This document shows positions 1 through 11,148 of a stretch of 64,000 bases of DNA, one piece after another. The notes beneath the pieces are model-generated. The model saw only the letters and a program-made list of their open reading frames with translations, was not told where the DNA came from and made no database searches. Where the stretch lies: NCBI GenBank assembly GCA_022828595.1, contig JAKGHH010000002.1:80882383-80946382 (forward strand), given 5' to 3'. The position numbers and the translations under genes were made by a program. Every line of letters begins with the position of its first letter. Position 1 is the stretch's first letter. Source of the DNA: Nelumbo lutea (lineage: Eukaryota; Streptophyta; Magnoliopsida; Proteales; Nelumbonaceae).

Positions 1-305
1 GAAGAGAACACTGCTGATTCTGCTCCATCCTACACTGCACCATCTTCAGTGGGAGTAGTCTTTGGATCCTTCCTTCGGTGTGAACATCTTCATTGGGAGA
101 TATTATTTCAACGTATTAGGTATAATCCTCTCCTACTGCTTTTGTTCAATTCTGATTCAGTTTATGGTTCAAGATTGATCCTTGAAAATATGATTTTCTA
201 AATAGGGAATGTGTTTCCCAAATGAAGGGAGAGAAATTTTTTGAAATTCACCCACCTTATTCCGCAAGATTTGGGCGTCCATATGATGGATCTCTCATCC
301 CTTCA
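1..305 (+). mobile_element. 3' end of a long-LTR copia LTR (truncated by window edge)
   Basis: The sequence matches, in direct orientation, the last ~300 bp of the LTRs at 3623-5587, 11149-13097, 16555-18433, 26776-29437 and 60867-62692 (those are reversed). It ends in the same 'atcccttca' terminus. What follows is A-rich and is not the tRNA-Met primer site that follows a 5' LTR, so this is the end of a 3' LTR or of a solo LTR. Its start lies outside the window and no target duplication can be tested. Confidence 0.8.
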
Positions 306-1466
306 AAAAAAATATGAATAACAATAAAAATGAGTTATATGTGATTATAACTAATTTATTTAAACATAAAAACCATTCTTTAATGATTTATATAAAGTAT
401 CATGATATAATTAGTAACCGTTGAAAAATAATAGAATAACTAAAATGTATGTGTGTATGTATACTAATATTTATTAGTTAATATATTTTTTAAGTCATTT
501 ATTAGTTAATGTTTATTATATATAGATTTAGATAATAATTATTATGTATACAAGTTAATATATACCTTAATTTCTAATAAATAAATATAATTTGTATTCA
601 TCTTATTATAATAGAAATATTAATAATCAAATTTTAGCATTTATTAGGAAACCTCCACCAAGATAAGGAAGATTACTTTAAGTATAAAAAAATATATATT
701 GTTTTAATAAGCAATTAAGGTTGGCATAATGGTTAAGTAATTATTGTTGTAAGAAAATGACTTGGTTTCGAAACTTGTTACCTTTTGCTTGTGATTTTTA
801 ACAAGTTATTTGGCATAAATAACATTTAATGACATATTAAATGTCATAATTAAAGGTAACTCAAATGAGAATTTAATTAAATAATGTTAGTATTTAGAGA
901 TGTCTCAAACTTTAAGGCTTAATTAAAATTGATATTAATGAGAGAGAGAGAGAGAAGAGATAATTTAAATTTAAATTTAAATTTAAAAAGGAGAGGAAAA
1001 TTAAATTTAGTTGGAACATAATGTGTATCGGCCTATTTCAGGTTGTATCGGCCGATATATACCCAAAACGGTATGATACAAGGCCAATACGGAAAAAAAA
1101 TATGAAACCATCTAATTATACATGTTTCGTGTATCGAAACTCTTCTGAAACGTTACATATCGCCCGATACGGGCCAATACGTTGTGAAATTTAAAACATT
1201 GGGTAAGATTAAGTGGGGTTAGTGTATGGCATTAACTATGGTAACATGAACTATGACATTGTATAGAGCTACAATTAAACAGAACAAACTATGTAAATGA
1301 CTAAATGTGTAGTTGAATGGCTTAAATGAATGTAAAGTTTTATATATTGCCTTGTGAAACCCTATCTACAAATCAATGTTTCCCAATTATATGTGCGTAA
1401 CTTGTGACCAAATTTTTGCTCCACAAGAAGTGACATAAACCAATGTAAAAAAAATTTAAACAAATA
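306..1466. other. AT-rich non-coding stretch
   Basis: No coding signal is seen. It holds a GA microsatellite near 940-955, an ATTTAA-type simple repeat near 961-986, and at ~1020-1205 several copies of 'gtatcggcc'/'tatcggcc'-like words in both orientations. The last feature suggests a decayed MITE, but no ends or target duplication could be fixed. Confidence 0.6.
719..785 (+). mobile_element. tRNA-derived SINE-like head (pol III boxes)
   Basis: A box A-like word (tggcataatgg, 722-732) is followed 31 bp later by a box B-like word (ggtttcgaaac, 764-774), the order and approximate spacing of an internal RNA polymerase III promoter. The surrounding sequence does not fold into a convincing tRNA. 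A degraded tRNA-derived SINE is the better reading. No 3' tail or target duplication was identified. Confidence 0.35.
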
Positions 1467-3372
1467 GGAGGGTATGGGTTTGGTCGGAATGGAATAGCTC
1501 TGCACCCACCAAAGCGCCTAGTGGGTGATTTTGCCATTTCTAACACACTATCCTAGATGGATGGGGTGGGGGTAGATAGGTGGCAGCACCACCCCTATGG
1601 CATGGGGTGAGGTCCCCCCAAGGGCCCCATGGGAGGTGGAGAAGCCCTGGGCTCATGGAGAAGACCAACAATGGGAAATGGTGCTTTGGCATAACCACCA
1701 TTTCCCACCATCAGTCTGGGTCATTGGGCTGATGGACGAGTAGAAGGAACCAGAATGCTCGATGGGTGGGTGGCAATAGAAGGGTATAGGTTTGGTCAAA
1801 ACGGAAAAGCTCCACACCCATTGAAGTGCCTAGTGGGTGGTTTTGCCATTTCCAACACACTATCTCAAACGGGTGGTGTGGGGGTAGATGGTTGACAGTA
1901 CCACCCCCACGACATAGGGTGAAGCCCCCCCTGAGGGCCCCACACAAGAGTGGGAGAAGCCCTAGGCTTACAGAGAAGGCTGACGGTGGGAAACGGTGCT
2001 TTCGTAGAACCACCATTTCCGGCTATTTGTCCAAGCCATTGAGCCGATGGACAAGCGGAAGGAGTTGAGATGCTTAGTGGGTGCATGGTAATAGGAGGGT
2101 ATGGGTTTAGTCATAACAAAACAGCTCTACACCCACTGGAGTGCCTAGTGGGTGGTTTTGCCATTTTGAACATGCTATCTTAGATAAGTGGCATGGAGTA
2201 TATCGGTGGTGGTACCACCCCCACAGTTAGGTCCCCCTAGGGCCCCACGGAAGGCAGAGAAGCCCTAGGCTCACAAGGAAGGCCGACGATGGGAAACAGT
2301 GCTTTGGTAGAACCATCGTTTCCCATCGGATCTAGGCCATTGGGCCAATGGACGAGTAGAAGGGGTTGAGATGCCCGGTGGGTGGGTGGTAATAGGAGGG
2401 AATGGGTTTGGCTGGAACAGAACAGCTCCCACCCACTGAAGTGCCTAATGGGTGGTTTTTCCATTTTTGACATGTTGTCCCATACGAGTGTCATGGAGGT
2501 ATGTGGGTGGCAGTACCACCCCCACGGCGTGGGGTGAGGTTCCCAAAGGGCCCTACAAAAGGCAAAGAAGCCCTGAGCTCACAAAGAAGGCCGCCGATGG
2601 GAAACAATGCTTTGGCAAAACTACCAGCTCGGGTCATTGGGCCGATGGATGAGCGGAAAGGGTGCTTGATGGATGGGTAGTAATAGGAGGGTGTGGGTTT
2701 GGTCAAAATGGAACATCTCTGCACTCGCTAGAGTGCCCAGTGGGTGGTTTTTCCACTTCTGACATGCTGTCCTGGACAGGTGACGCAAGGGTAGATGGGC
2801 GGCAGTACCACCCCCACGGCATGGGATGAGGTCCCCCCAAGGGCCCTACGGAAGGCGGAGAATCCCTAGGCTCACAGAGAAGGTCAATAGTGGGAAACGG
2901 TGCATTGATATAACCATTGTTTCCCACTATTGGTTCAGGTCGTTGGGCCAATGAACGAGCAGAAGGAGTCGGGATGCTCGGTGGTGGGTGGCAATTGGAG
3001 GGTGTGGGTTTGGTTGGAATGGAATATCTCTACACTCGCCAAAGCTCCTAGTGGATGGTTTTCCATTTCTGACTCATTGTTCCAAACAGGTGGTGCAGGG
3101 GTAGATGAACAGCGGTACCACCCCCGTGGCATGGGGTGAGGTCTCCCCGATGACCCCATGGGAGGTAGAGAAGACCTGAGCTCATGGAGAAGGCTGATGG
3201 GGGGAAACGGTGCTTTGGCAGAACCATCAATTCGAATCATCGTGCCGATAGATAAGCAGAAGGGGTCAGGATGCTAGATGGGTCAGTAGCAATAGGAGGG
3301 TGTGAGTTTGGTCGGAACAAAACAACTCATCGCCCACTAGAGCATCCAGTGGGTGGTTTTGCCATTTCCAAC
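1467..3372 (+). repeat. ~305-bp tandem satellite array, cluster 1
   Basis: Units begin at about 1467, 1779, 2096, 2396, 2687, 2997 and 3296, giving spacings of 291-317 bp and about 6.3 copies. Each unit carries the same landmarks in order: 'ggtgtgggtttggtc', 'cagtgggtggttttgcc', 'ggtaccacccccac', 'ggggtgaggt', 'gaagccctgggctca' and 'gggaaacggtgctttgg'. Units have diverged and carry small indels, so the array is old. The same repeat recurs reversed at 36725-40973 and forward at 45307-46812. Open frames here follow the GC-rich repeat unit and are not conserved between units, so they are not genes. Confidence 0.92.
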
Positions 3373-3617
3373 ACACTACCCCAATTCATTAGAACAACCC
3401 ATTGAAAACACAACAATGTGATAAAGGTCGTCAATTGACACATGAATGAGATAAATGCCACCTATTTTATTGGATGAAAGCTGCCCAAACACAGACGTGT
3501 TCTATAGGTTGTCCATTGACATGCGAAAGAGATAAAAGCTTGTAGATTCAGTCAACAACTTGTTCAAACTAATAACACAAGTGCAAGTGCAATATGGCCA
3601 TTTTCGCCATTGGAGTT
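3373..3617. other. Flank of the broken MULE, left of copia A
   Basis: The satellite stops at ~3372 and AT-rich sequence begins. It contains a diverged direct repeat of about 30 bp ('gtcgtcaattgacac' near 3428 and 'gttgtccattgacat' near 3507). Across the copia A insertion this stretch is continuous with 13103 onward, so it is probably sequence downstream of the MULE transposase. No gene is seen. Confidence 0.5.
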
Positions 3618-3622
3618 GTTCA
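3618..3622. repeat. Target-site duplication of copia A (left copy)
   Basis: GTTCA immediately precedes the LTR terminus at 3623. The identical 5 bp follow the other LTR at 13098-13102. Five base pairs is the standard Ty1/copia integration footprint. Confidence 0.93.
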
Positions 3623-5587
3623 TGAAAGAATGGAAGGATCCATCTAATGGACGCCATAAAGGTTGCGGAATGGGTGGGCGAATTTCAAAAATTTCCTACC
3701 TTCTCCCAACTGGGAATCATATTCCCTAAATTTAAAATACAATATTCAAGGATCCTACTTGAACCATAATCAAACCAGATCTGTACCAAAAGATAAATGG
3801 GAGGAATATACCTGATCCGGAGAAACAGTATCTCCCAAAGTTGGTGTTCACGCCCAAAGAATGCTCCAAGATCCGTTCCTGCTGAATATGACACAGCTGT
3901 GAATGGAACAGAACCAGCAGGGTGCGTCCTACACACTGGATCCTTCACAAAAATCCTCTGGAAGTACTAAACACTGAATCTTTTTCAGTCTTTCTTGCAA
4001 GACTGATGTCAAGAACAGATTTCTTGACTTTCTTTTCTACAAAGATCTAATCTTGCAATGGCAGATGGCGGCGGCAGGAGGAGATCTCCAAAACGAAAAA
4101 GGCTGGACTGCTTTTTCTCTTTTCTGGAGAGTATGAGATCTGATCTCAATTCGCAGGAACCTTTCTTGCGATTTTTCTTGGTTCGAAATCTGCTGTAATT
4201 CTCTCTATTTGGTTCGTTTTTCTCCTCCTTTCTTCTTGATTAAGAAACCTCCTTATTAGGAGTTATCCCAATCCAAATCAGTATTTGGATAGGGGATAAT
4301 CTTAATCCTTTCTGCAGATAGAGTTAGCTTACTCCTGATCTTATCAGGAGGTTACCAGATTCAAATCTAATTTGAATTTGGTCTCTAAGAGTGGATAAGG
4401 CTAAAGGCCCAATCCTTTTACTAACTTTAATCTCAAATTCGCCCCATGGATGGGTGATCATATCAGCCCACCTCGAAATGGGCTTTTGGCCCATTATGTG
4501 TTCAGTGTCTAATTACTTTCCAATCTGCTGCCCAGTTGGGCTTCTTTGTATGGCGTGGGACCCAAGCATTGATCTACACACCAGCCACATGGGTTCGGCC
4601 CAGCCTCTAAAACAAGGCCCAGCCGAATTCACTGAAAAACTCAATGAACCCCTTGAGTCCATCATATGGACCCTATGGGCCCAACACTTACATTAAGTGG
4701 TCCCTGGGCCAAGCCATCTTATAAAAAACCCAGGGACTGTGGGCAGGTGCAAGATTAGCCAATCAGGTATTATCCTCAATGGTCTTACACTAAATCTCTC
4801 AGCCCTTAATGATCAAGCACTGCCCGACAAGAGAGGTCCTCTCCCTCGGCTGCAAGGAACAGTGCCGCACTCTCCTCTCACATGGATCCCGGTAATTAAA
4901 ACCATTTGCAAACAATTTGAAACCGTACACACACACATATATATATATATATAAATATATTAATTTTGCAAAACAAAATTCCAACGATTGAAATCAACTT
5001 CCGGCAGTTTGGTTTCCATCAGAGAGAGTGCATTCCCGATCATTACCCTTTGTCCGACAAAGTGGCTGATTCTGTCACTATGATCACCCACTCAGAAGAA
5101 TTCTCAAACTGCCCCAACATACCCAGGTTTTGATCCCCGCTAAGGATCTCACTGATTGACATATCAAAGGCAGCCTGATCCAACACCTAGTGAAATGTCA
5201 TAATCGAGTCTAGGGGTCAGGTGTAACTTTCCAGTTTTGCCCATCTATCTCCAAGGTCCAGGCCAATACTGGAAATCTGGTCCAGTTCAAGGATTCAAGT
5301 AATCCCACACTGCATGTGCCTCGGGTCTTACCCTGGTGGCTGAGACAGGCCATCCCAACACTTGGTGGCACACCAGCATCAGCCTTGGCAGGATAAATCT
5401 CCCCAGACTTATCCAATGGCTGTGAACATTTAAAACTAACACGAGTCTCTATAAATGTCCAGTTTTAGGGTTTTACACAGAATTAAACCAAACAATATGA
5501 ATCAAACATGCACTTTATTTATTTCCACTAAATAACAAAAGTACATCAAATCAGATTGAAGCTAAGGGCATACAAAACTGTCTAACA
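3623..5587 (-). repeat. 3' LTR of copia A
   Basis: On the minus strand it starts TGTTAGACAG and ends ...CTTTCA, giving the usual TG...CA ends. It pairs with 11149-13097 along its length. Differences include a longer CA/TA microsatellite here (about 4926-4960) and a few substitutions. Unlike the LTRs at 16555, 26776 and 60867, the 'ttttata' (minus-strand TATAAAA) box is missing at the equivalent place, so promoter use may differ in this subfamily. Confidence 0.95.
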
Positions 5588-5597
5588 GCTCCCACTT
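5588..5597 (-). other. Polypurine tract of copia A
   Basis: On the minus strand the purine-rich AAGTGGGAGC abuts the 3' LTR terminus TGTTAG. This is the position where plus-strand DNA synthesis is primed. The same tract is next to the LTRs ending at 18433 and 21099. Confidence 0.85.
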
Positions 5598-5601
5598 GCA
5601 C

Positions 5602-8364
5602 TTAGGTCCAATCTGGTACAAGCCGGAGTCCCATACTTTCCTCGTGTTTCTCAAACACCTTCTGTGTCAGTGGCTTAGTCAATGGGTCTGCCACATTATC
5701 CGCTGATGCTACCTTCTGAATCAGGACGTCCCCTCTACCAACGATCTCCCGCAATACATGGTACTTTCTCTCGATGTGCTTCGACTTCGAGTGAGCCCGA
5801 GGCTCTTTAGCCTGGGCGATCGCTCCATTGTTGTCACACAACAACGGGATGGGAGATGTGTTGGATGGAATCGCTCCCAATTCGTGTATGAACTTCTTCA
5901 TCCACACGGCTTCCTTGGCAGCTTCACTTGCGGCAATGTACTTGGCCTCGGTTGTGGAGTCTGTAGTGGACCCCTGTTTGCTGCTTTTCCAGCAAACAGC
6001 ACACGATCCTATCGTGAAAACATACCCAGATGTAGACTTTCTATCATTTGGATCCGACTGGAAATCGGCATCGGTATACCCTAGAACTTGCAGTGAACTA
6101 CCATCGAATACCAGACAAAACTCTTTTGTCCTTCGAATGTATTTGAGTATGTTCTTTACAGCAGTCCAATGCTCCTTTCATGGATTTGCCTGGAATCTGC
6201 TTACCACACTCACCGCCAGAGCAATGTTAGGGCGAGTGCACAGCATGGCATACATGATGCTCCCTACGGCTGAGGCATAGGGAACGTCTCTCATGCTCTC
6301 AATCTCCTCAGAAGTCTTGGGAGACATCTTCTTGGAGAGAGTGACTCCGTGCCTGAAAGGAACGTTTCCTTTCTTGGAGTTCTCCATGCTGTACCTCTTG
6401 ACAATTTTGACAATATAAGCAGCCTGGGATAATCCATTTATCCGCTTCGATCTATCTCTATAGAGTCGAAGACCCAGTATGTATGAAGATTCTCCAAGAT
6501 CTTTCATGGAGAACTGCTGTGATAGCCATACCTTGACCGAAGTCAACATTCCTACATCATTCCCAATGAGTAGGATATCGTCCACGTACAACACCAAAAA
6601 GGTGATCTTATCCCCACTGGACATCCTGTAAACACAGGGCTCATCCGGATTCTGCTCAAAGTCAAACGTTTTGACTGCAGAGTCAAAACGGATGTTCCAA
6701 CTCCTAGAAGCCTGCTTAAGTCCATATATGGATCTATTAAGTTTACATACCATGTGTTCCTGACCAGCAACAATGAAGCCTTGCGGCTGCTGCATGTAGA
6801 TATCTTCACTAAGATCTCCATTCAGGAACGCGGTTTTGACATCCATTTGCCAAATCTCATAGTCATGGTACGCTGCTACAGCTAGCAGGATCCTAATGGA
6901 TTTAAGCATGGCCACGGGCGAAAAGGTTTCCTCATAGTCGATGCCTTCTTTCTGAGTACACCCTTTCGCCACCAAGCGAGCTTTAAAGGTCTCAATCCTG
7001 CCATCGGGGCCCTTCTTCCTCTTGTAGATCCATTTGCAACCAATTGCTTTTACCCCGGGGGGCGGATCCACTAGAGTCCAGACTCCATTGGTCTCCATTG
7101 AGTCTATTTCAGCTCTCATGGCCTCCACCCACTTCTGGGAGTCTATGTCTAACATAGCTTCCGCGTAAGTCACGGGATCCTCTTCACTAGTCAAGGTTTC
7201 CACCAGGTAACTATCCTGGTCATAACCATATCGGACTGGTGGTCTGGATACCCGGGTGGTTCTTCTAGGTTGGTAATTACCTGGAATTTGTAGGACATCT
7301 CCCACTGCTCCTGAGCTCTCCTCATCAAGAACTATTTCCTGACGATGGGTGTCCAGGATGTAATCGGATTCTAAGAATTGGGCGTTTCGACTGCAGAACA
7401 CTTTCTGCTCACTCGAGTCATAGAATAGATAACCCACCGAATCCTTTGGGTAGCCTATAAACAGGCAACGACTAGTTTTAGATTCCAACTTGTCCGCACT
7501 TGTTCTTTTAACGTGTGCAGGACAACCCCAAATCTTCAAGTGTCTTACACTTGGCTTCCTTCTGGTCCAAAGTTCATATGGAGTTTTCGGAACTGATTTG
7601 GTTGGAACCCGATTCAGCACGTAGATAGCAGTCTCTAATGCGTATTCCCAAAAGGATGTGGGTAATTGTGAGCGTACGAGAAGTGACCGGACCATGTCTA
7701 ACAAGGTCCTATTCCTCCTCTCTGAAACACCGTTGAGTTGAGGTGTAGCAGGAGGAGCTAATTGTGACACTATCCCATTGGCCTTTAAGTAGTCCCTGAA
7801 TTCGTCAGAGAGATACTCGCCACCTCGATCTGATCGAAGGGCCTTAATTTCTCTCCCTAACTATTTCTCGACTTCCTGTCTGAACTCTTTGAACTTTTCA
7901 AATGATTCAGACTTATGTCTCATTAGGTACACGTAACCATATCGTGAAAAATCATCTGAAAAGGTGATGAAGTACACGTGTTGGTTCCGTGTCCTAACAC
8001 TCAGGGGACCACATACATCAGTATGTATTAGGTCAAGTGTGCCTTTAGATCTTTCAGGTTTACCGTCAAATGGTCGCTTAGACATCTTACCTTGAAGGCA
8101 AGGTTCACAAGTGGGAAGATTTTCTACGGTTAGAAAATCCAAAGGACCATCCTTTACCAGCCTTGTGATTCGGTCAATACCGATATGGCCAAGTCGGTAA
8201 TGCCAGAGGCACATGGGACTTACTGTATCACGACTCCTTTTCTTGGGATTTTTGACCGACGTAGTTTCGGTTAAGTTAGTTTCTAGAGAAGGATGTAGAA
8301 CATAGAGACCGTTCTCTAGTTCCCCGCATGCGATGAATTTATTATTCCGTTTAACAATAATCAT
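5602..8364 (-). pseudogene. pol of copia A (GAG_pre-integrase, integrase, RT, RNase H), disabled
   Basis: The minus-strand reading order is GAG_pre-integrase (HYRLGH...CEPC, zinc-binding HHCC, ~8090-8230), integrase core with visible D (HTDVCGP), D (RSDRGGEY) and E (GVSERRNRT), then RVT_2-type reverse transcriptase with [12 protein letters not shown] and the catalytic YVDD at 6577-6588, then RNase H ending at 5602. Three segments (7861-8364, 6178-7770, 5602-5907) stay in one frame. They are separated by single nonsense codons: CAG to TAG at 7861, and a glycine codon to TGA at 6178. At the 5' side the frame is lost by a deletion near 8370 that removes about 37 residues still present in element B (23886-23998). 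The product would have replicated the element in cytoplasmic virus-like particles. As it stands it cannot make full-length Pol. Confidence 0.93.
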
Positions 8365-9362
8365 ATTACTAAAACTAATTCTACGGTTCCAATTGTCGCT
8401 GCTGCAACACTTGCAGTTGTTCCCAAGAATAATGTCACTTCACCTTCACTCAACCTTCTGCTAACTTTGAACCCCTGCTGTGAATTACATGCATGAGTTG
8501 AAGCCCCGGAGTCAACACACGAGGACACAAAAGTAACTAACATGTTAGTTTCTATGACACAAGTTTCGATGTTACCTTTCTTGTATTCCAGGTAGGCAGG
8601 ACAATTCCTCTTCCAGTGGCCGGTCTCCTTGCAGAAGTGACAGACATCAGATGCCTTGTTCTTCTTCTGCTTCTTAGGATTGGTAGTTTTCTTCTGGGGC
8701 TTCTTTGCCTTTCTCTTTTTCTTGCCCGATTTGTTAGTTTCAGCAAGCATAACCACAGGCTCATCCTTCTTGAGTAGATCCTCGGCTCTCTGCAACATAT
8801 TGCTGAGTTCCTGGACGCTGACATTCAGCTTATTCATATTGTAGTTCATTGTGAACGCATTGAAGGAAGAGGGCAAAGATTTGAGGATGGCATTCACTTG
8901 CGTGCCAAGATCTAGCCTGGATCCAAGAGCTTCAAGTTCGTTAATGTATCCCATCATCCGAAGACAATGGTCATGAACTTTCTGCCCTTTGGTCATCTGC
9001 GCGGTCATGAACAATTTCAGGACCTTCTGTCGAGTAGAACGGTTCTGCTCTTCATACATTGTTCTTAGACTGTCCAATATGTCCTTGGCTAGTTCGATCT
9101 GATCGAACTGCCTCTGTATTGAGTTGTCTAATGAAGCAACGACAAAGCAGCGGGCTAGGGAGTTCTTATCCTCCCACTCTTGGTAGTCCCTTCTACGGGC
9201 CTCAGAAGCCCTATCACCCGGACGTTCCGGGGCAGGATTTTTCACTACCTTGTCTAACTTTTTGGAAGTTAGGACCAGCATAAGATTTCTGTACCAGTCG
9301 GCATAGTTTGGGCCCTTTAGCTTGTTATCATCTAGAAGCTTTGCAAATTGACCGTTTGCCAT
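8361..9362 (-). pseudogene. gag-protease region of copia A
   Basis: The most likely start is the ATG at 9362 (MANGQFAKLL); the same start is used in element B. The N-terminal ~200 residues resemble the UBN2-type copia gag with LKGPNYADWYRNLMLVL. Next comes a lysine-rich linker, a CCHC zinc knuckle CHFCKETGHWKRNC (8601-8642) for RNA binding, and the aspartic protease active site CVDSGASTHACN (~8485-8522). The open frame is intact through the protease motif. It runs into a deletion junction near 8370 and ends at 8361, overlapping the next frame by the four bases ATGA. Gag would package element RNA and the protease would cleave the polyprotein, so this half may still be translatable even though pol is broken. 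Confidence 0.92.
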
Positions 9363-11134
9363 TTTCTGATAAAATAGCAAAATCATTAGTCCACAACCTT
9401 AGTTTGATTCAAGTTACCTACATAGATATGGCTTTTAATCTATGTTCCATTCCCATTTGTTCATCTCTGAGATTTCCCTCCTTTCTCAGTGACGGAGATG
9501 ACGAAATGTCTCTGGAAATGTGAGAAATCACATGGGGTGCGTGAAGCCAACTGTTTCAGCTGCATAACCTCACCACCTTTCTGTGACGGATCATATCCAC
9601 TCATCAAATGAGTTTCCTTTGGCCTCTGTCAGACAAGGTTCAGAGCCGTTTTCAGGTAAACCTTTCTGTCCAGTGAGTGCTTAACCATCATATTCAGGTT
9701 ACGCCAAGGTACCGTGAGAGAGTTCCCATTTTCTGGTGAAGCCCCTCCCACATCGGTCTATGATGCCCCTATCATCTTATGAAACACTCTAATAGATCCA
9801 ACAGCAAATGGATAGCCCAATTTTATGGTGCGTTTCATCATTACTGAAGGATCCATCATTGTGCTAATGACGGAAGGCCTTTAGAGAGTCCATCATGTCT
9901 CATCACATGTTTCATATTGAAGCATTATGCGGGAAATCAAAACCAGAGTCGCTCAATGATCTGTCAACATTTCAGAGGTCCATTCATGTCTCCACTGACT
10001 TTCATAAATCGCGAAAGGATTTCTGGTGGAGACTCCATTATGTAAATTTTATTTCAGGGTTGTGGAGCCCACCAAACAAAGAGGGGTCATCCAATGACCT
10101 TGAAGGACACCATGGCAATGATGTGCATTCAGCCATGGTGTGCGCAAAAGCCACTAACAAGTCTTCATGGGCCAAGTACTTATGGCCCATGGTCGCAGCA
10201 CATCAAACATCCAAACATCACATGTAAAGGAGGAATTGATCCAATCAATTAACTGCTGTAAAGCCCATTGAATAGGCCATTTAAAATTTAAGTCATTAAC
10301 AATTAAGGACTACTAAGTGTATGGGCTGAACCGCAGATAGCAGTTCGGCCCATACAGCTTGTTTCACAGTAATGGGCCTTTTGCAATTTTAACCCTTTAA
10401 AACTGGGCTTTACAGGTGGGCCGAATTAATCCCTGTAATTGAACATCAGATTTGGAACAGCAAGTGTGAGAAATACAGAATGAAAAACAGTCCCTATCGA
10501 ACCCCAGATTCGGTCCAAACAGTTTTGGTCCAATCTAGTCCGAGAGGATCCAAAACTGATTTTCAATTCAAGAATTAATTCATGAAAGATCTGAAATTAA
10601 TAATTTTGATTTCAAACAATCACAAATCAAACTATGGACTGTTCGCACCACCTACAAAAAAGAGGTTAATCACAAGGGTTGCAGTTTCACAAACTGCAAA
10701 TCGTAGAAAACGATTTCTCCAACTGCAAACCTCCAGCGCCGCCTTTTTCTTCCTTCTTCTTTAATCAAGAAAAATAACAGAAATCCTATTTCTATTAATT
10801 AAATTCTTGATCAAATCCTATACATTCAGTCTAAAAAAAAAAAAATTATTTACAAACCGAATATAAATAAATAGAAAGAAAAAAGGGTGTGCAGACTATC
10901 TACGCCAAATCTGCACTGTGATCTCCAGGTTTGAACAGTCCATTAAATCAAAATAAATAAAGAACAATTCTAAATAAATTCTGGATTTAATAAAATTAAT
11001 TTCAGATCAATCGCCCTTAACAAGAAACTATTTCTTGAAAAAGAAAACAATCTGCGCAAATCTTGAAAGAACACCTTCTATCCATCTGCGCAGGGTCAGA
11101 TATGATTTTCTTTTGGTTCAAGATTTGAACCTGT
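9363..11134 (-). other. Untranslated leader of copia A
   Basis: About 1.77 kb lies between primer site and gag, unusually long for a copia leader. A similar length is kept in element B (24981-26761), so it is a family trait. No frame is conserved between A and B here, which argues against an extra gene. The packaging signal is expected in this stretch but cannot be seen by eye. Confidence 0.7.
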
Positions 11135-11147
11135 GGCTCTGATACCA
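11135..11147 (-). promoter_or_regulatory. Primer-binding site of copia A
   Basis: The minus-strand TGGTATCAGAGCC is complementary to the 3' end of initiator tRNA-Met, the standard primer of plant copia elements. It lies one base inside the 5' LTR. Confidence 0.95.
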
Positions 11148-11148
11148 C

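Noticed and set aside
719..785. A functional tRNA gene
   Set aside because: Only the box A and box B words match; paired stems and an anticodon loop could not be built.
1711..3240. Many long open frames on both strands in satellite cluster 1
   Set aside because: They arise from the GC-rich repeat unit, occur in several frames at once, and change frame from unit to unit. None resembles a protein family.
4391..4954. Open frames in the LTRs (also at 11918-12643 and 30242-30583)
   Set aside because: They recur only because the LTRs are copies of one another; they are not kept in the more diverged LTRs and lie in non-coding LTR sequence.
9895..10227. 110-residue plus-strand frame in copia A's leader
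   Set aside because: An antisense gene was considered because some plant elements carry one. The matching part of element B (around 25675-25872) is in a different frame with a different translation, so no coding constraint is seen.
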